Position numbers and translations under genes: made by a program
In this document: positions 17,312-26,196 of the stretch, piece by piece
Layout: every line of letters starts with the position of its first letter
Numbering within the stretch: position 1 is the first letter of the stretch
Notes under the pieces: model-generated
The model's input: the letters and a program-made list of their open reading frames with translations, nothing else
What the model was told of the DNA's origin: nothing
Databases searched by the model: none
NCBI GenBank assembly: GCA_020054675.1
Contig: JAIHAL010000011.1
Span: 1 to 52,414, forward strand
Direction of reading: 5' to 3'
Length of the DNA stretch: 52,414 nucleotides
From: Oscillospiraceae bacterium
GTDB taxonomy: Bacteria; Bacillota; Clostridia; Oscillospirales; Ruminococcaceae

Positions 17312-20278
17312 TTAATTGCTCTTTCCAAGTATTTTCCTGACCGTTTCAAGCGTCGGAACCTTGTATTCCTTGATAACATTGCCGTTTTGGTCCATATATC
17401 CGAATTCCTGCAACTTCCTTTCAGTTTCACGGTTTACGTTCTTTGCCGCCTCGTCAAGAGTCGTACGCAGGTTCTTGCCGTCCACCACGATGGAATTGTA
17501 AGCGTTGCTCATTTCACGCTCAAGCATATATGTGCCCAAAATCCTCGGGGCCTCAAGCGTCCATTTGGACTGTTCAAGGATTACCTCCTTGTCCTTTGTC
17601 TTCCACGGAAGCTTTTTGAAAGCCTCGGTGTTTGCGGTGCTCCAAAGGAATTCGCTTCCATAGGAGATTTGCAGCGTCTGGCCGAATTCAACCTGAACAT
17701 CTGCCGACGACCACCATTTCATGAATTCCCACGCCATCTTTTCCCTTTGGCTGTCGCTCTTGAACATGACCGTGCTCTCCATTCCGGATGAGGTGTATCT
17801 CAAAATATTTCCGTTTTCATCCTTTACGCCGGGAACATTTGCTATGCTCCATGAGTTTGCAATTTCCGGCGCGGCGTTTGTCAAAAGGTTGTACATTCCG
17901 TACTCGGCAATTCCTATCGGCAAATCCCCGTTTCTGAAATGCTGATAGAAATTAGGCACGTCAACGGGAAGATTGTAAATCGTGAAAAGTTCGGTAAGCT
18001 CGGTAAAGCCTTTTATTGCCGCATCGCTTGTAATTTTTGTCCCCTCGGAGGCATTTTCGCCGTAAAGCGTCGCCCCATATTGAAACAGCAGCGGGGTTGT
18101 TCCGTGGAAGGTTTTCATTGTGGTCATTCCGGCGGTAGGATAATAGAAATTGTATCCCCTCCTTTGAAGCTCGGGAAGCATATCCTTTACATCTTCAATC
18201 GTCTGCGGGACCTCAAGCCCAAGCTTTCCAAGTATATCCGTCCTGTAATAAAGCACCCAGAAGTTCATTGTTTCAGGAAGCGCATAAATTCCGTTGTCTA
18301 TCGTTGCGGGAATATGCAGGCCGTCATTAAATCGTGAGGCCACTTCTTTGAAATCATCAAATTCGGTAAGGTCTTTTATAGCCCCCCTTATCGCAAGGTC
18401 AAACGGAATTGCATAGTTTATTGACGTTGCAACATCGGGCGCGTCGCCGGAAGCATTTGCAAGAATAAGCTTGCTTTGGTCAGGCATAAGCGAAAGGTCA
18501 ACCTGTATTCCGGTCTTTGGAGTAAAATCCTCGTCAATCATTTTTTGAAGTATTTCAAGGTACTGCTTTGACCTGTTCATCCAAACCTGCAAATGCTCGG
18601 GATTCACGCTGCTTGCCGAATACGACTGGTCCGTAAAGGAATTAAAAAATCTCTGCACGCCCTTTGCGGCCTTTACAAAAATATTTGTCTTTCCGGGAAG
18701 CTTTGCCCCGTTCTGGTAAATATAAATCCTGTCAAAAGAAATATAGTTTTTGGTAACCACATCCACAAACTTTGCTATAAAGTTGTTGACGGAGTTCGTG
18801 CTCTGTGAAAGCTCCGAAAGACGGTATGTAAGCTCATCCGGCTTCTCCGCAAGGCTCCTCAGCTGCTTTGAGGCGACTCCAAGGCTTGAAAACGCCGAAA
18901 TCTGGCTGACCTTGGGATTGTATTTCTTTGCGTCATCCCTTATGGCATCAAGCTCGTCTGCCCAGCCATAAAGCTTTTCGGCTGCATCAGGCATGTATTT
19001 GAGTACATCAAAGTCCCTGTACTTATCCTTGTTTGTTCCGACAAGCTTTGTGACTTCAAGCGTCATGTCGCTTATCTCGCTCATTATCCTGTCAACTTTT
19101 TCAAGGTACCCCCTTATTTTGTCCGCGTTTATAGTAAATGAAACCGTATGTTTGCCTTTTTCAAGATAAACTGAAAGGGTTTCGTTATTTTCGCTGTTTT
19201 TAAGTATTGCATTTTGAAAAGTTTTATTGTAAGCTAATGGATAGGAATAAAAAGCGCTGTCCGGTATTTCTCCATCCACCCTTACATCTATGAATACCGG
19301 AAAATCCTTTTTATCCATTTGGCGGTAATTTAAGGCAATATTGTAATATCCTGCATTTTCAACCTCAAATTCATATCCCACCATTTGCCCGGCATCTTTA
19401 AACGAAGCGCTGTCAATTACATTGAGCACCTTGCTGTCCGGCTGATATGGCGACAAATCCGGGTCATATTCGCATGATGCGCGTATTGAGGAATCATTTC
19501 TGAAATCCATGTCCTCCGCCTCAATGGTTATCAGCGCATTGCCGTCGGCAGGCTGGGATGCTTCATGCGCTTTTATTTCCGGCGGAGCCGAAAGATATAT
19601 CCCTCCGATAAGGATATTCCCCTCAGCAACAGAAAGGGTTATGGTGTTTTCGCCTTTTTCAAGTTCAAGCAGGAGAGGAGTTGAATATCGGTAGCTTGCA
19701 TCGGTTATGTACTTGTTCTGCCACTGATAAATCTTTTCCGGAACGGGCACAATCTGGTCGCCGTACCTGTCATAGGAAGCTTCTTCGGGATTTTTCCACA
19801 TGCTTTCAAACACAAGGCGCCTTGCCTCGTAAAAAGGATAATCCCCGTTGAGCTTTAATGACATTTCGGCCGGCAGGGTTGAATCGTCATAAGAATAATA
19901 GTCAAAGCTTACCGCATACTGCGCCTTTTCGGGAGCATCAACGGCAAAAGAGGTGGTCTGTCCTATTTTCAAATCCACAGCCGTATTTTTATAGCCGTAA
20001 GAATCCGCGGCAAGCTCTCCGCCGTCTTTTTTCCATGCCTTTTCGGCGGGAAATTCAACCGTTTTCCCGGAATACGGCTCCGAAGTATATTTTGCGCTCA
20101 TTGCGGTATAATTGCTGTTTATCACTTCATTTGAGTATTCTATTGCTGTTGTTTTATCCGAAGAAACCTGCGCGGATTTTTCCTCATCTTTTGCAAAGGC
20201 AGTCCCTGTGCCGGTGCTTAAAGCAAAAACCAAAGCCATTGCTGCCAAAGCCGGTTTTTTAAATTTGGTAAACCTCAT
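17312..20278 (-). CDS. Large fused solute-binding protein with carbohydrate-binding-like modules
   Basis: 988 aa, more than twice the usual binding-protein length. Order by approximate residue: signal peptide 1-33 (cut after TAFA, no lipobox cysteine); two beta-rich modules (about 35-225 and 235-395), the second starting [10 protein letters not shown] like CBM6/35-type modules; a helical, coiled-coil-like linker (about 395-570); and a family-1 solute-binding domain (about 575-975, with [20 protein letters not shown]). ATG at 20278 is chosen because GGAGG lies nine bases upstream; an ATG at 20317 has poor spacing. It is the first gene of the operon, 14 bases before its permease. With no lipid anchor it must be retained by other means or be released. 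Confidence 0.85.
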   Translation of the reverse strand: MRFTKFKKPALAAMALVFALSTGTGTAFAKDEEKSAQVSSDKTTAIEYSNEVINSNYTAMSAKYTSEPYSGKTVEFPAEKAWKKDGGELAADSYGYKNTAVDLKIGQTTSFAVDAPEKAQYAVSFDYYSYDDSTLPAEMSLKLNGDYPFYEARRLVFESMWKNPEEASYDRYGDQIVPVPEKIYQWQNKYITDASYRYSTPLLLELEKGENTITLSVAEGNILIGGIYLSAPPEIKAHEASQPADGNALITIEAEDMDFRNDSSIRASCEYDPDLSPYQPDSKVLNVIDSASFKDAGQMVGYEFEVENAGYYNIALNYRQMDKKDFPVFIDVRVDGEIPDSAFYSYPLAYNKTFQNAILKNSENNETLSVYLEKGKHTVSFTINADKIRGYLEKVDRIMSEISDMTLEVTKLVGTNKDKYRDFDVLKYMPDAAEKLYGWADELDAIRDDAKKYNPKVSQISAFSSLGVASKQLRSLAEKPDELTYRLSELSQSTNSVNNFIAKFVDVVTKNYISFDRIYIYQNGAKLPGKTNIFVKAAKGVQRFFNSFTDQSYSASSVNPEHLQVWMNRSKQYLEILQKMIDEDFTPKTGIQVDLSLMPDQSKLILANASGDAPDVATSINYAIPFDLAIRGAIKDLTEFDDFKEVASRFNDGLHIPATIDNGIYALPETMNFWVLYYRTDILGKLGLEVPQTIEDVKDMLPELQRRGYNFYYPTAGMTTMKTFHGTTPLLFQYGATLYGENASEGTKITSDAAIKGFTELTELFTIYNLPVDVPNFYQHFRNGDLPIGIAEYGMYNLLTNAAPEIANSWSIANVPGVKDENGNILRYTSSGMESTVMFKSDSQREKMAWEFMKWWSSADVQVEFGQTLQISYGSEFLWSTANTEAFKKLPWKTKDKEVILEQSKWTLEAPRILGTYMLEREMSNAYNSIVVDGKNLRTTLDEAAKNVNRETERKLQEFGYMDQNGNVIKEYKVPTLETVRKILGKSN

Positions 20279-20341
20279 AGCTTTCATCCTCCATAGGCCG
20301 AATCCGTATAGCCTCATCCTGCCGACTATTGTAAAAAACTT

Positions 20342-20390
20342 GCTAAACTAATTTAGCAAAATCGAATTAGTTTAGGTTTTTTTAAACTAT
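20342..20390 (-). promoter_or_regulatory. Operator-like cluster of TAAACTA/TAGTTTA motifs
   Basis: Three copies in about 50 bp: GCTAAACTAATTTAGC (20342-20357, itself near-palindromic), AATTAGTTTAG (20365-20375) and TTTAAACTA (20381-20389). The first and second form an inverted repeat with 11-bp arms (20343-20353 and 20365-20375). They lie directly downstream of the operon's -10 box, a repressor position. The divergent ArsR-like regulator is the obvious candidate. The whole non-coding stretch 20279-20666 holds this cluster, two divergent promoters and otherwise AT-rich sequence. Confidence 0.65.
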
Positions 20391-20394
20391 TTTT

Positions 20395-20423
20395 ATTATA
20401 TCTAACACCATACTAAATGTCAA
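20395..20423 (-). promoter_or_regulatory. Consensus promoter of the leftward transport operon
   Basis: On the minus strand TTGACA (20418-20423), 17 bases, TATAAT (20395-20400): both hexamers are perfect sigma-A matches at ideal spacing. One more CTAAA motif lies in the spacer. Such a strong core promoter usually needs tight repression, consistent with the motif cluster just downstream. Confidence 0.85.
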
Positions 20424-20528
20424 TACGTTTTTTGAATTTTTTTGTGCGTATTTAATATTTTCTAATTTTGTTTTCAGGGATTATAAAGTTGAAGTTGACA
20501 ACGACGCACAAAATTATTTTTAAATGAC

Positions 20529-20557
20529 TTGATTTATTTGTAAAATAATATTATAAT
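20529..20557 (+). promoter_or_regulatory. Promoter of the ArsR-like regulator
   Basis: TTGATT (20529-20534), 17 bases, TATAAT (20552-20557). The leader to the ATG at 20667 would be about 100 nt. The start lies about 140 bp from the divergent promoter, so one bound regulator would not automatically block both. Confidence 0.65.
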
Positions 20558-20666
20558 ATGTTTAATAAGAGAAGTTGAGATATAAATTAAAATGTTTTAA
20601 TAAAATCTAAATTATTATGCAGTGCTTTTCCTTTTTTGATATACTTAATTAAGGACGGTGTCGCAA

Positions 20667-21596
20667 ATGCTCCATATCAAAAATCTTGACGACGGGCTTG
20701 AGATTTTTAAGGCCCTTGGCTCAGAGGTCAGAGTTGAAATCATCAAGCTTCTTTTGCAAAACAAGGAAATGAACATGAACGAGCTTGCTTCAAGCCTCAA
20801 CATTACCAACGGCGCGCTTACAAGCCACATCAAAAAGCTTGAAAGCTGCGGGATTATTGCTATTGCAAACGAATCATCAGGACACGGCAACGAAAAAAAA
20901 TGCGTTGTCCAGCTTGATAAAATCCTAATTGAGCTTGGGCTTGAAGAAGAATCCAAAAACGTGTGCGAAACAGAAATAAAAGTAGGGCATTACTGCGACT
21001 ACAACATATTCCCGACCTGCGGGCTTGCAAGCTCATCAAAACTTATCGGGGAGGTTGACGACGCGCGCTATTTTGCACATCCGGAACGCGTAAACTGCGA
21101 TATACTCTGGTTTACTAAGGGCTATGTCGAATACATAATCCCGAACTTCATCCCAGCATACAATAAAATCGACCAGATAACCATTTCGGCGGAACTTAGC
21201 TCGGAAGCTCCCGGAGTAAACAGCAACTGGCCATCCGACATATTCTTTTATCTCAACGAAATTAAAATAGGAAAATGGACAAGTCCGGGGGATTTCGGCG
21301 ATGTAAAGGGCATTTTCACCCCAAGCTGGTGGTATCCGAACTGGAACCAGTACGGAATGCTCAAACTTATAGTAATCAACAGCCACGGAACTTTTATTGA
21401 CGGCCTTAAAGTATCGGATGTCACAATAAAGGAATTCAATCTTGATTATAAGAGCACGATAAAATTCAAGTTTGAAGTCCCCGAAGATGCTGAACACGTC
21501 GGTGGACTTACTATTTTCGGCAGAAATTTCGGAAATTACAATCAGGATATAAAGGTGAGAATAAATTACAGCCCCATTGCCGAAAGTGAAAAATAA
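20667..21596 (+). CDS. ArsR-like winged-helix regulator with a sensory C-terminal domain
   Basis: 309 aa. Residues about 5-85 form a winged helix of the ArsR type (GSEVRVEIIKLLLQ, then LASSLNITNGALTSHIKKLE). The remaining ~200 residues are beta-rich and aromatic (GIFTPSWWYPNWNQYGMLKL), unlike metal-sensing ArsR proteins, and may bind a carbohydrate. ATG at 20667 follows GGACGG by eight bases; a GTG three codons earlier lies too close to that site. It is divergent from the transport operon and probably controls it through the TAAACTA cluster. The role as repressor and the ligand are inference. A terminator follows the gene. Confidence 0.8.
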   Translation: MLHIKNLDDGLEIFKALGSEVRVEIIKLLLQNKEMNMNELASSLNITNGALTSHIKKLESCGIIAIANESSGHGNEKKCVVQLDKILIELGLEEESKNVCETEIKVGHYCDYNIFPTCGLASSSKLIGEVDDARYFAHPERVNCDILWFTKGYVEYIIPNFIPAYNKIDQITISAELSSEAPGVNSNWPSDIFFYLNEIKIGKWTSPGDFGDVKGIFTPSWWYPNWNQYGMLKLIVINSHGTFIDGLKVSDVTIKEFNLDYKSTIKFKFEVPEDAEHVGGLTIFGRNFGNYNQDIKVRINYSPIAESEK

Positions 21597-21600
21597 GGAA

Positions 21601-21633
21601 AAAATCTTAGCAGGTTAAAATGCTGAGATTTTT
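21601..21633 (+). terminator. Terminator after the ArsR-like regulator
   Basis: AAAATCTTAGCA (21601-21612) pairs with TGCTGAGATTTT (21621-21632) with one G-U pair, followed by T. Confidence 0.75.
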
Positions 21634-21649
21634 GCATATAATAATAAAA

Positions 21650-21670
21650 GCCCGCCTTTTTAAGGCGGGC
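21650..21670. terminator. GC-rich hairpin downstream of the regulator
   Basis: GCCCGCCTT and AAGGCGGGC form a nine-pair stem with a three-base loop. The T-rich tract follows it on the minus strand, so it would stop leftward transcripts best; on the plus strand it may back up the preceding terminator. Confidence 0.55.
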
Positions 21671-21786
21671 AAATCTATGTAAATCCGGTTTTCCGGAGGA
21701 TTGCTTTTGAAGACAAGTATATCTGCCCTTTGTGACAGCTTTTTGAAAGACGCTTGATAAAACGGGGAAAATAAGCCGTCAAAATT

Positions 21787-21815
21787 TTGACAAAGCGGCT
21801 TTAATGGTTTATAAT
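21787..21815 (+). promoter_or_regulatory. Consensus promoter of cinA
   Basis: TTGACA (21787-21792), 17 bases, TATAAT (21810-21815). Perfect hexamers at ideal spacing; the leader to ATG 21848 is about 26 nt and contains GAGAGG. Confidence 0.85.
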
Positions 21816-21847
21816 TTTTATTAAAGAATTTCGAGAGGAATGAAAAT

Positions 21848-22642
21848 ATGACCGCTGAAATACTTTGTGTCGGAACGGAAATTCTGCTTGGGGATATCGT
21901 AAACACCAACGCGCAGTTTCTTGCAAGGGAACTTGCAAAGCTTGGGATTTCAGTGCATTACCAAACCGTTGTGGGAGATAACGCCCAAAGGCTCAAATCC
22001 GTTCTTCAAATTGCTTTTTCACGCGCGGATATGGTTGTTTTGACAGGAGGGCTTGGCCCTACAAAGGATGACCTCACAAAAGAGATTGTCGCACAGTATT
22101 TCGGGCTTGAGCTTGTTTTTGACCAAAAGGCATATGATATGCTTGAAAAAAGGATTTTAAGCTACGGACTTGAAAAAATAAGCGAAAGCAACCGCAAGCA
22201 GGCCTATGTTCCGAAAGGGGCCATAGTGCTTTACAATGACAACGGAACGGCTCCCGGCTGCATAATAGAAAAGGGAGGAAAAACCGCCATACTGCTTCCC
22301 GGCCCGCCTAACGAAATGGAAGCAATGTTTGCAAAGGCGCGCGAGGCTTATCTTAACAGCATAAGCGAAAACACCATTTTTTCCGTAAACATAAAAATAA
22401 AGAGCCGCAAGGAAATCAGCGCGCAAGACAGCGGGGAATCCGCCGTTGCCGACAAAATTTCGCATCTGCTCGACCTTGCCAACCCAACAGTTGCAACCTA
22501 CGCAAAAGAAGACGGGGTCCTTATAAGAGTGACCGCCTGCGCCGAAAACAAAGAAAAGGCTCTTGAAGCAATAAATCCTGTACTTGAGCAAATAAAGTCC
22601 ATTTTGGGGAACAGCATAGCACATATCAGCGAAGCGGAGTAA
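21848..22642 (+). CDS. cinA: CinA-type protein lacking the C-terminal amidase domain
   Basis: The N-terminal domain is MoaB/MogA-like (TAEILCVGTEILLGDIVNTN, LTGGLGPTKDDLTKE, LLPGPPNEM), the part linked to ADP-ribose pyrophosphatase activity in CinA proteins. A small middle domain follows to about residue 255. Full CinA is about 410 aa and continues into a PncC-like nicotinamide-nucleotide amidase domain; here the gene stops at 264 aa at the point where that domain would begin. No amidase-like coding was seen in the following 120 bases, so this looks like a domain loss or a natural short form. It has its own promoter and a long hairpin after it. Confidence 0.88.
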   Translation: MTAEILCVGTEILLGDIVNTNAQFLARELAKLGISVHYQTVVGDNAQRLKSVLQIAFSRADMVVLTGGLGPTKDDLTKEIVAQYFGLELVFDQKAYDMLEKRILSYGLEKISESNRKQAYVPKGAIVLYNDNGTAPGCIIEKGGKTAILLPGPPNEMEAMFAKAREAYLNSISENTIFSVNIKIKSRKEISAQDSGESAVADKISHLLDLANPTVATYAKEDGVLIRVTACAENKEKALEAINPVLEQIKSILGNSIAHISEAE

Positions 22643-22657
22643 ATACAGCATAATAAA

Positions 22658-22703
22658 AATTCCATAAAAATTAAGATTATATTGTCTTGATTTTTATGGA
22701 ATT
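22658..22703. terminator. Long hairpin after cinA
   Basis: A 19-bp stem (22658-22676 with 22685-22703) has a single G-U pair and an eight-base loop. No T-tract follows, but the stem is AT-rich with internal T-runs. Its right arm contains the -35 box of the next operon. Confidence 0.6.
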
Positions 22704-22715
22704 ACAACATATAAT
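22687..22715 (+). promoter_or_regulatory. Promoter of the broken two-component operon
   Basis: TTGATT (22687-22692, inside the hairpin right arm), 17 bases, TATAAT (22710-22715). Confidence 0.7.
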
Positions 22716-22739
22716 TTATATGGTTTTTATGCTCAAAAT

Positions 22740-22753
22740 AGAAAACGTTTAAT
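22740..22753 (+). promoter_or_regulatory. cre-like catabolite-repression site
   Basis: AGAAAACGTTTAAT matches the CcpA-site consensus TGWAARCGYTWNCW at 12 of 14 positions, including the central CG. It lies between the -10 box and the ribosome site, a repression position. Confidence 0.4.
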
Positions 22754-22767
22754 CGGAGGAGTGTGAG

Positions 22768-24585
22768 GTGGAAAGGCCATTTAAGCTGATATCCTATTTC
22801 AATAGACTGAAAATACGAAAACAGCTTTTTTTAATTTATTTTTTTGCGGGAATCATCCCGGTTTTCGTGATAGGAATGTACCTTTTGCTTGTCACGCAAA
22901 GGCTTGTAATGCACCAGCATCAGACCCAGCTCAATGCCGAAAACGTAAGAGTCAGCAATATAATATTCAATGTCACAAGCTCCCTTGTAAACATATCGGA
23001 TGAGATTTACAAGGATGACGATTTAAAAAGGATAATTTCAACGAAATACTCCTCTGAAAGCGAATTTTTTGCCGCCTGCCGCTCCTATGCAAAGCTTTCG
23101 AATTATCAGCAGTATTATGCCGAAATAGCCTCAATAGATTTATACACCACGAATAAAACCATGCAGGATTATGAGCATTTTAAAATTGCCACGGATGAAA
23201 TCAAAGACACATTTTGATACAAAAAAGCTATGAACAGCGTTTATGAATCCTTTTGGGTGACAACAGAATATGTTGATGACTTCAAGCATTCCTCGGCAGC
23301 GCTTACGCTTGTAAGGAAAATCCCCCTGCAAGGCTCCAACGTGACGGCAATTTTAAAAATTTGCGTAAGCGACAATTATTTAAAGCTCCTAATAAACAAC
23401 AGCTCGCTTAAAACCGAAGCTTCCGTGAGCGGATACCCCGTTTTTTTCACAAACAACGCAAAGAACAACCTTAAAAGCCTTGGATTTGAATTCCCTGAAA
23501 GTTCTGTAAACAAATATGTTTCTTTTTCCGGCATAGGAGTTTATGACGGCAAGGAAGTGCTTTACAAGGTTTCGACAATGCGCCCCTCTCTGCCGGCGCG
23601 CCAACCGGACAAAATACATATTGTCACGTTGGATTATGAAGCCCTGCCGGACCAGCAGAAATTTAATGTTATATGCATTTGCATAATGTCTTTTTCGCTT
23701 TTGGTTCCTCTTATAATGATTTTGCTTTTCTCAAACGCATTCAGCCGCAGGATAAATCTGCTCAGGAACCAAATGCACCAGGTCAGCAAGGGAGATTACA
23801 ACATTATAGAAAAATTCAACGGCAATGATGAGGTTTTTGAGCTCTTTTGCGACTTGCAGACCATGATACGTGAAATAAAAGAACTTGACGCCCAGATTTT
23901 CACCCAAAAGCTGAGGCAGGAACAGCTGATAAACCATCAGCAGGAAATCAAATTCGAGCTGCTTTCAAGTCAGATAAACCCGCATTTTTTATACAACACC
24001 CTTGAAAGCATAAGGATGAAGGCGCACAGTGCCGGCGACAAAGATGTGGCCAATGCAATAAAGCTGCTCGGAAAGGCAATGCGACATTCGCTTGAAGTGC
24101 AGGGCAAGCCGACAAGCCTTTCATCGGAGCTTGAATATATACAAAATTACCTTGAAATTCAAAAATTCCGCTTTGGGGATAAAATACACTATGAAATAAA
24201 GGTATCCCCGGAAATAAACTGCGAAAAATATATGATACTTCCGCTGCTGATACAGCCAATAGTTGAAAACGCAATTTCCCACGGGCTTGAAGATGTGGAC
24301 AGCGGAGGATTTATAAGCATAAAAATCGAAAAGGAAAATGATAAAATAAAAATTTCCGCAAGCGACAACGGCTGCGGAATATCTGAAAGGAAGTTGAGGG
24401 AGCTCCTTGAATGGATAAACATCCCCGAACCCGAAAACAAGACCGGAAGCATAGGTCTTAGAAATGTAAACCAGCGAATAAAAATTTTTTATGGGGAAGA
24501 TTATGGTATAAGCATAACAAGCATCCTTGGCAAGGGCACCACCGTAAAGCTTACTTTGCCGTTTGATTTGGAGGGTAAAAAATGA
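22768..24585 (+). pseudogene. YesM-type sensor histidine kinase interrupted by an in-frame TGA
   Basis: One reading frame of 606 codons encodes a complete kinase but carries TGA at 23215-23217 (codon 150). The pieces are 22768-23217 (149 aa: membrane segment and start of the sensor domain) and 23230-24585 (second membrane segment near codons 300-320, HAMP-like region, His-kinase motif SSQINPHFLYNTLE, ATPase motif ASDNGCGI). Around the stop the frame reads DTF-stop-YKKAM; related sensors often have W before Y at this spot, so TGG to TGA is the simplest change. TGA is a normal stop elsewhere here. The GTG start follows GGAGGAG. The second piece could be made alone but would lack the first half of the sensor. 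Confidence 0.85.
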
Positions 24586-26122
24586 ATTGGAAAGTTTTGA
24601 TTGCCGACGACGAAGCTGCTGTGCGGGAAGGACTTAAAACCATAATTGACTGGAACGCTTGCGGGTTTGAAATCTGCGGCGAGGCCTCAAACGGAATTGA
24701 AGTTGTGCAAAAAACTTCAGAACTGGGTCCGGATTTGATTATGCTTGACGTTAAAATGCCAAAAATGAACGGAATTGATGCCGCAAAGCAGTTGAGGGAG
24801 TCCGGATATTCCGGCAGCATAATAATACTCAGCGGATATTCAGATTTTTCTTTTGCGCAAAGCGCCATCTCATCCGGGGTTGATTATTACCTTTTAAAGC
24901 CGATAGACGAGGATGAGCTTATCCTTGCCGCGTCAAACGTGCGCAAAAAGCTTGAAAACAAGCACCGCCAGTCCGCTTATCTTGCAAGGGCCAAAAATAC
25001 CTTTTTAGCGGATATAATAAGGGGAATTTCATCTGAAAATTCCGACGAAAGCTCTTTTGGCTTTTCGCTTTCTGCGGATGCTTATCAGGTTGCAATAATT
25101 GAGGCAAAAGGAAATTCCGAACACGAAATGGAGGACATATGCCTTGTGCTTAAAAGGCTCTTATGCGGCAGTACCGCTGTGGATATGGCCTTTATACACG
25201 AGCGCGGGGTATTTTTAATAAAGGGGCTTGAAGCCATAAAAAAACTGCCTTCCGTTGTAAAAAATCTGGAAAAATATACGCGTGATGAAAACAGCCCGCC
25301 TATTTTTATAGCCGCCGGAAGAATCGTCGATAATGCAAAAGACATTCCTCTTTCGTATGAAGATGCGCTAAGCATTGACAAAAAGCGCTTTTTCTGCGAT
25401 GAAAACCAGCAATATGTGAGCCATGAAATATTAAAGCTTGCCTCCGGAATAAAGGAATCCAATTCAAAGCCGGACATAAACAAGTATGCCGATGAGCTTT
25501 TGGGATACATAGAGGCCTCCAATACCGATGAAATAGGGCTTGCAATGGGCAGGCTCTATGACGATTTAAGGTTTGTGAATCTCTCCCCCGAAAGCATAAG
25601 AAGTTTTTTAAGCAATATCTATATCAGAATAAAAACAAAAATAAACGAGAACCACAGGCACTTAAGTATCAATTTCCCGTCAGATGAGGAGATAATTTCA
25701 ACCGTCTGCGGCATACCCTTGCTTTATAAAATCCTGCAATACTTAAAAGGCGAATTTCTGCGCATTGCTGAGGATATTTCAGCATCTTCCGCGCAAAGCT
25801 CAATCAACAAGGTTATAAATTATGTAAACCGACATTACCACGATTCGTTAAAGCTTGAAACGCTTGCAAAGACATTCGGCTACAACAGCACATACCTCGG
25901 CAAGGCATTTAAAAACGCAACCGGAGAAGCCTTCAACCTGTACATTGAAAAATTAAGGGTGGAGGAGGCAAAAAGCTTCTTCTGACCAATTTAAAGGTCT
26001 ATGAAATAGCCGAAAGAACAGGTTTTAAAGACATAGACAGCTTTTATAAAAAATTCAAAAGGAACACCGGGAAAAGTCCGGGAGATTACAGGAAAGAAGC
26101 CGGAGTTTCAACCTCCGAATGA
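24582..26122 (+). pseudogene. YesN-type response regulator with a frameshift in its AraC domain
   Basis: The receiver domain (residues 1-120) is intact, with the DD pair, phospho-acceptor D in MLDVKMPKMNG and K in LLKPIDE. A linker and an AraC-type DNA-binding domain follow. The reading frame stops at 25983-25985 after the first helix-turn-helix. A run of five A (25970-25974) precedes; adding one A restores the frame through the missing second helix-turn-helix (KVYEIAERTGFKDIDSFYKK) to TGA at 26120. So a single base has been lost, through mutation or assembly error. The 467-residue product would bind DNA poorly if at all. It overlaps the kinase by four bases. Confidence 0.85.
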
Positions 26123-26164
26123 AAAATCCCCCTTGTTTGGGAAATCCAAACAAGGGGATTTTTA
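26122..26164. terminator. Bidirectional terminator between the regulator and the LplABC-type operon
   Basis: An 18-bp stem with one bulged C (left 26123-26140, right 26146-26163), A-run before and T-run after; works for both convergent units. Confidence 0.9.
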
Positions 26165-26196
26165 TAATGAGAGGAGAAGTATAAAACAGGCTGTTC

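Noticed and set aside
22658..22703. MITE or mobile-element remnant
   Set aside because: A single hairpin with no flanking duplication and no second copy in the window; a hairpin after cinA explains it.
23215..23217. TGA read as tryptophan (alternative genetic code)
   Set aside because: TGA ends many clearly intact genes in the window, often in ATGA overlaps, so it is a normal stop here.
25970..25985. Programmed -1 frameshift in the response regulator
   Set aside because: The run is only five A and the heptamer A-AAA-AAG is not in the right frame, and no stimulatory stem follows. A one-base deletion or sequencing error is simpler.
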